DNA of 64,000 bases, taken from Oscillospiraceae bacterium (GTDB taxonomy: Bacteria > Bacillota > Clostridia > Oscillospirales > UBA644). Positions 60,330-64,000 of the stretch are shown in pieces (positions within the stretch are counted from its first letter, which is position 1; each line of letters starts with the position of its first letter). The notes under the pieces are model-generated. The model was not told where the DNA came from. It saw nothing but the letters and a program-made list of their open reading frames with translations, and did no database searches. A program made the position numbers and the translations under genes. Where the stretch lies: the NCBI GenBank assembly GCA_015067305.1, contig SVMT01000008.1, forward strand, positions 1 through 64,000, given 5' to 3'.

Positions 60330-62333
60330 ATGTACAGAATTTTTGAATTTAATCCTCAGCTTATACCATATGAAAAAGATATAGAACTTCGAATGGAGCT
60401 TTATCTCAAAACTAAAAAACGTCTTTTGGCTAAAGGTCAGACATTGAACGATTTTGCCAATGCTCACAATTACTACGGTTTTCATCATGTGAAAGGTGGC
60501 TGGTATTACCGCGAGTGGGCTCCAAGTGCGCAGCAGCTTTATCTTGAGGGAGAGTTTAACGATTGGAAAAAGACTTCTCATCCTTTGACTAAGCTTGAAG
60601 GCGGAAACTGGGAAATATTCCTTGAAGGTGACGATTCTCTCTGGGATGGCTGTAAGGTCAAAGTTGTTGTGGATACAAAGTTTGAACGCACGGAACGTTT
60701 CCCTTTGTATACAAAAAGGGTTGTCCGTGACCCTGTTTCCCTTGTTTTTGATGCAGTTGTTGTTGATGATAAGAAAACTTTCAAATGGACAGATAAAAAA
60801 TTCAAGGGTGAAAATGAACTTTATATTTATGAAGCTCATGTGGGTATGGCTCAGGAAGAGGCTCGTATCGGTACTTATATCGAATTTGCCGATAAAATTC
60901 TGCCCAAAGTAAAGCAGGCCGGATATAACACGATTCAGCTCATGGCTATCATGGAGCATCCTTATTACGGTTCCTTCGGTTATCAGGTTTCCAATTTCTA
61001 TGCCGCGTCAAGCTGGTTCGGCGCTCCCGATGACCTCAAGTATCTTGTAAACAAGGCTCACAAAATGGGCATCCGTGTGCTTCTTGATGTTGTACATTCC
61101 CATGCTGTGAAAAATACCGCCGAAGGTATAAATATGTTTGACGGTACTGTATGGCAGTTCTTCCATGATGGCGAAAAGGGTGAACATCCTGCATGGGGCA
61201 CAAAGTGCTTCAATTACGGAAACGACGGCGTTTTGCATTTTCTGCTTTCAAATCTGAAATTCTGGATGGAAGAATACCATTTTGACGGTTTCCGTTTTGA
61301 CGGTATTACTTCAATGCTTTATCATGACCATGGTCTCGGTACGGATTTCAACAGTAATGACAGATATTTCTCTCTTAATACTCATACAGAAGCCATTACA
61401 TATTTGCAGCTCGCAAATGAACTTATCCGTCAAGTGAATCCAAATGCGATAACCATCGCTGAAGATATGTCGGGGATGCCCGGTATGTGTTTGCCCATTG
61501 AGGACGGTGGAATCGGTTTCGATTACCGTCTCGGAATGGGACTTCCCGACCTTTGGATAAAAACTGTAAAGGAACTGAGGGACGAAGACTGGAACATCTT
61601 CAAGATCTGGTGCGATATGTGTCTGCGTCGTCCCGGTGAAAAGACTATTGCATATGTTGAATCCCATGATCAGGCTCTTGTAGGTGACAAGACCATGATC
61701 TTCCGTCTCGCAGATGCGGCAATGTATACCGATATGAACAAGGATTGTCATAATCCCGTCATTGACCGTGCTGTAGCTCTCCACAAAATGATACGCCTTC
61801 TCACTTTAGGCGGTGGGGGAGAGGGATACCTTAACTTTATGGGTAATGAATTCGGTCATCCCGAATGGATAGATTTCCCACGTGAGGGCAACGGCTGGAG
61901 TTACCATTATTGTCGCCGTCAGTGGAGTCTGAAGGATAACGGTTTCCTGAAATATCAGTGGCTTGGTGATTTCGACGAGGAAATGATCTCTCTTGCCAAA
62001 AATAATGACCTCTTTGTTCAGCAGATGGGAGATCTCATGCTGAATAAAGAAAAAGAGCAGATACTTGTTTTCTATCGCCACGGACTTCTTTTTGCTTTCA
62101 ATTTCAATCCCGATCAGTCCATGGCAAATATTCTTGTTCCCGTTCATCAGCCCGGTGAATACACGGTAGTTCTTTCGACCGATGATGAAAAATTCGGCGG
62201 TTGGGACAGGATAGAACATATGACTTATCCCACAAAAAAATTTGACGGCAAGCACTACGTGGAGCTTTATCTCCCCGCACGTACCGCAGTTGTACTCAAA
62301 GAACTTGTAATTCTTCCCTCGGAAGAGGCGTAA
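60330..62333 (+). CDS. glgB: 1,4-alpha-glucan branching enzyme (GH13, eukaryote-like type)
   Basis: About 667 residues. N-terminal CBM48 (YGFHHVKGGWYYREWAPSA, about 48-66), then the GH13 barrel: LLDVVHSHAV (about 251), FDGFRFDGITSMLYHDHG with the nucleophile Asp (about 317), IAEDMSGMPG with the acid Glu (about 371) and YVESHDQALVGDKT (about 437). The C-terminal domain is complete. The short form and these motifs resemble the eukaryotic GBE1-like branching enzymes more than E. coli GlgB. It makes alpha-1,6 branches in glycogen; no other glycogen gene is nearby. Start with GGGAG seven nt upstream; a TATAAT is at 60289-60294 with a poor -35. Confidence 0.88.
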   Translation: MYRIFEFNPQLIPYEKDIELRMELYLKTKKRLLAKGQTLNDFANAHNYYGFHHVKGGWYYREWAPSAQQLYLEGEFNDWKKTSHPLTKLEGGNWEIFLEGDDSLWDGCKVKVVVDTKFERTERFPLYTKRVVRDPVSLVFDAVVVDDKKTFKWTDKKFKGENELYIYEAHVGMAQEEARIGTYIEFADKILPKVKQAGYNTIQLMAIMEHPYYGSFGYQVSNFYAASSWFGAPDDLKYLVNKAHKMGIRVLLDVVHSHAVKNTAEGINMFDGTVWQFFHDGEKGEHPAWGTKCFNYGNDGVLHFLLSNLKFWMEEYHFDGFRFDGITSMLYHDHGLGTDFNSNDRYFSLNTHTEAITYLQLANELIRQVNPNAITIAEDMSGMPGMCLPIEDGGIGFDYRLGMGLPDLWIKTVKELRDEDWNIFKIWCDMCLRRPGEKTIAYVESHDQALVGDKTMIFRLADAAMYTDMNKDCHNPVIDRAVALHKMIRLLTLGGGGEGYLNFMGNEFGHPEWIDFPREGNGWSYHYCRRQWSLKDNGFLKYQWLGDFDEEMISLAKNNDLFVQQMGDLMLNKEKEQILVFYRHGLLFAFNFNPDQSMANILVPVHQPGEYTVVLSTDDEKFGGWDRIEHMTYPTKKFDGKHYVELYLPARTAVVLKELVILPSEEA

Positions 62334-62499
62334 TTTAATAAATGTTTATAGGGGAAACCTTTCCGGTACAACCGAGCTTGGGAGAGTCGATAGTTTGGCT
62401 TTATTTATCTCTCCACAATTCGGTTTTCTTTTGAAGTAGGTTTAAGGGGGAAATTTTTTCTTTTTTGCGAAAAGAAAAGTTTCCCCCTTCTTTTTTTTA
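62334..62499. terminator. Convergent gap with terminator and repeat-like modules
   Basis: AAGGGGGAAA (62443-62453) pairs with TTTCCCCCTT (62480-62489) as terminator for glgB and the convergent amidase gene. Upstream, ACCGAGCTTGGG and TTCGGTTTTCTTTT resemble modules in the repeats at 28545 and 29895, so this gap is a partial member of the same repeat group. Confidence 0.65.
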
Positions 62500-63189
62500 T
62501 TATACGTCTTCAAACATATCTGTGATATATGCCGCAACGCCCACGTTTTTCAGCTTTTCCACCATTTCTGCCGCATCATCAAGCTTTCTGTAAAGCCCAA
62601 CTTGCACGCAGTAAAGCGGTGACCTGTCTATTTCAATAGGTGTTTCTTCTTTTGAATTCAGATTTTTGATGAATCTTTCAAAAGGAAAATCCTTTCCGGG
62701 ACAGTCTGCTTTTTGCGTGGGATTTATCTCAGAATGACCGATAATATGCTCCCTGTCGACCTGAAAATCCAAACCGTAGATGTTTTTCAGCTCATTTATT
62801 ATATGTTTCATTAATGAAAGCCCTGATCTGTATTGAGGTTCTGTCAGAATTCCCGTGTCATCGTTTTCAAATTCAATGGAGACTGTGTAGAAATTCGCAT
62901 TTGTCTTTCTTTCACGTACGATCTCTGATGTCGATTTTGAAAAATGGTAGGGAAGTGTTTCGTCTGTTGTATTTGAACCGTTTGCCCAAGCCATTTTTTC
63001 TATGGGAACAAAATTGAAGATATTTCCGCTTTTGTCCACAAGAAAATGTGCGCTGACTTTACTTGTCGGATTTCTGAACCAGTTTATCGCACTTTTCGCA
63101 GCCCCTGAAGTCTGATGACAGCAGATCATATCAGGTATCCAACCCTGACGAGAACTCATATTCGTAGTCGTATATTCAGTTATTTTCAT
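62500..63189 (-). CDS. N-acetylmuramoyl-L-alanine amidase with SPOR domain
   Basis: About 229 residues. Amidase_2 (PGRP/T7 lysozyme-like) domain with the zinc ligands in ICCHQTSGAA (about 24) and GHSEINPTQKADCPG (about 152-166; the last ligand position is Cys as in many phage amidases). The C-terminal end (about 195-225: YCVQVGLYRKLDDAAEMVEKLKN) is a SPOR peptidoglycan-binding domain. It cuts the MurNAc-L-Ala bond. There is no signal peptide, and it follows a holin gene with a 14-nt overlap, so it is probably a phage-type endolysin released by that holin. Start taken at the ATG in the holin end. Confidence 0.85.
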   Translation of the reverse strand: MKITEYTTTNMSSRQGWIPDMICCHQTSGAAKSAINWFRNPTSKVSAHFLVDKSGNIFNFVPIEKMAWANGSNTTDETLPYHFSKSTSEIVRERKTNANFYTVSIEFENDDTGILTEPQYRSGLSLMKHIINELKNIYGLDFQVDREHIIGHSEINPTQKADCPGKDFPFERFIKNLNSKEETPIEIDRSPLYCVQVGLYRKLDDAAEMVEKLKNVGVAAYITDMFEDV

Positions 63190-63598
63190 CTGTTTCAACT
63201 TCTTTCTTTTCAGCGTTTTCGTTTACTTTTTTCAAGAATCCTGTAAGTGCCGCAGGAACGGGGATCCCGATCTCCACAGCGTTTTCAACGATGGAAAGTC
63301 CTTCGTTTGAAAGATAGAAAAAGATCACCGCTGAGCGAAGCACCTGCCCCGAACCGACCATGTAAACATCGAGAAGATTTGCCATGCCGACAAAGATGAA
63401 TATCAGCATTTTTTTCATCAGCCCCTTGAATCCCGTCTCGGAGCTTAGTTCTTTTTTGATTATGGCGGCGATGACTCCCGTAATATAGTCAAGTACGGAA
63501 AATACGCACAGAACTATAAGCAGACCGTCAAGTTTTCCGAAATAAAACCCAAGTATCGCCCCAATAACAGCAAAAATGCTGTCAAAAACCGTTTTCAT
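63176..63598 (-). CDS. Phage holin family protein (Holin_4/TcdE-like)
   Basis: A 140-residue protein with about three hydrophobic segments and the conserved GLLIVLCVFSVLDYITGVIA (about 24-43) and SSETGFKGLMKKMLIFI blocks of the toxin-secretion/phage-lysis holin family. The C terminus is charged (ENAEKKEVETDENN). It forms membrane lesions that let the neighbouring amidase reach the wall. It overlaps the amidase gene and lies 22 nt after a further phage-like gene. Confidence 0.88.
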   Translation of the reverse strand: MKTVFDSIFAVIGAILGFYFGKLDGLLIVLCVFSVLDYITGVIAAIIKKELSSETGFKGLMKKMLIFIFVGMANLLDVYMVGSGQVLRSAVIFFYLSNEGLSIVENAVEIGIPVPAALTGFLKKVNENAEKKEVETDENN

Positions 63599-63620
63599 TT
63601 CTGTTTATCCATTCCTTTCT

Positions 63621-64000
63621 TTAAATTCCCGATACGGTTATCACGTTTCCGCTTTCGTCCGTCAAAGAAGACAGATTTCCCTCAGAGTCGAATCCGAAAC
63701 TGTAAGTGCATACCGCGCCGTTTTCAAGTGTATATGAAACTCCGTTTTCGGTAAATTCGGCTTTTTTCAGGGCAAGAAGTTTCTCCTGTACCGCATGTAT
63801 CGTCACCGTTTTTGCCGTTTTATCGAGAGTAATATTTTTTCCTGCGAGAATGTCATAGGGACTCATTCCTCCGCCTGAACCGCTTCCTGAGCCCTGGACA
63901 TTACCGTCATTTTTGTTGACCAACTGCCCGAACTGTTCTGTCCAACCGTCGGGCGGTCTGTATCCGATCTCCGCATCCGAACTGAAACGGGCACTGATTT
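63621..64000 (-). CDS. Partial phage-like protein running off the right edge
   Basis: The frame is open on the minus strand to the end of the window, with no start inside it: at least 125 residues of C-terminal part. It has a Gly/Ser-rich linker (GSGSGSGGG) followed by SPYDILAGKNITLDKTAKTV and a beta-rich end (ENGVSYTLENGAVCTYSFG). Such pieces occur in tail-fibre or tail-associated proteins next to holin/amidase cassettes, but I cannot name the family. A shorter version starting at a TTG near 63923 is unlikely because the frame continues without a stop. Confidence 0.6.
   Translation of the reverse strand, partial: ISARFSSDAEIGYRPPDGWTEQFGQLVNKNDGNVQGSGSGSGGGMSPYDILAGKNITLDKTAKTVTIHAVQEKLLALKKAEFTENGVSYTLENGAVCTYSFGFDSEGNLSSLTDESGNVITVSGI

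Overview
This 64 kb window comes from a low-GC, spore-forming Firmicute of class Clostridia. The evidence is a set of sporulation genes (spoIIP, yunB, an alpha/beta-type SASP), an IspH-ribosomal protein S1 fusion, DUF1292, DUF4364 and HutP-family genes, and consistent AAGGAG-type ribosome binding sites and TTGACA-17-TATAAT promoters. The carbohydrate genes (GH78 rhamnosidase, GH172, DUF4965, beta-helix lipoproteins) suggest an anaerobic plant- or mucin-glycan user, probably a gut member of the Oscillospirales or a relative. The exact taxon cannot be read from the sequence. No tRNA, rRNA, CRISPR array or transposase gene was seen. 

Layout. 0.2-2.2 kb: an XRE regulator fused to a beta-solenoid, divergent from a small membrane protein. 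2.2-8.3 kb: minus-strand genes for rhamnosidase, a TIM-barrel sugar isomerase, a GH43-like propeller, galE and a phosphoribosyltransferase. 8.4-14.5 kb: four paralogous solute-binding-like lipoproteins with no permease. 14.6-19.2 kb: nucleoside phosphorylase, DUF4364, a TIGR03915 protein, hemW, a nucleoside hydrolase and DUF1292. 19.2-21.9 kb: a structured RNA candidate and a beta-helix lipoprotein. 22-26 kb: TrpB2 and a pyridoxal kinase behind a tryptophan leader-peptide attenuator, divergent from cimA. 26-28.5 kb: spoIIP and a DHHW protein. 28.5-35.1 kb: a repeat-rich area with DnaJ-like, zinc-ribbon, GH172/AraC, Gfo/Idh and ROK genes. 35-52 kb: a long housekeeping block (rluA family, yunB, ligA, vanZ, BaiN-like, hutP, cmk, plsC, ispH-rpsA, hprK, murB, whiA, dnaE). 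52-58.6 kb: an orphan glycyl radical enzyme with a DUF4965 protein, and a second beta-helix lipoprotein. 58.7-62.3 kb: a SASP gene with a long structured leader, two small membrane proteins and a branching enzyme. 62.5-64 kb: a phage-type holin/amidase lysis module running off the right edge. 

The most unusual signal is a candidate regulon. Five lipoprotein genes at distant places (three solute-binding-like, two beta-helix) share one promoter architecture: a G-run directly joined to a TAGACA -35 box, exactly 17 bp, then TATAAT, with a TTACAAA element further upstream in four of the five. All six proteins of the two families also carry the same short motif (two Leu/Ile, one residue, an aromatic) a few residues after the lipidated cysteine, although their folds are unrelated. 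Other items worth checking are the tryptophan attenuator controlling trpB2 and a PLP-salvage kinase, the glycyl radical enzyme with a GCN active-site motif and no adjacent activase, the sigma-G-type promoter followed by about 240 nt of hairpins before the SASP gene, and two divergent promoters (Gfo/Idh and ROK) that share nearly identical spacers.
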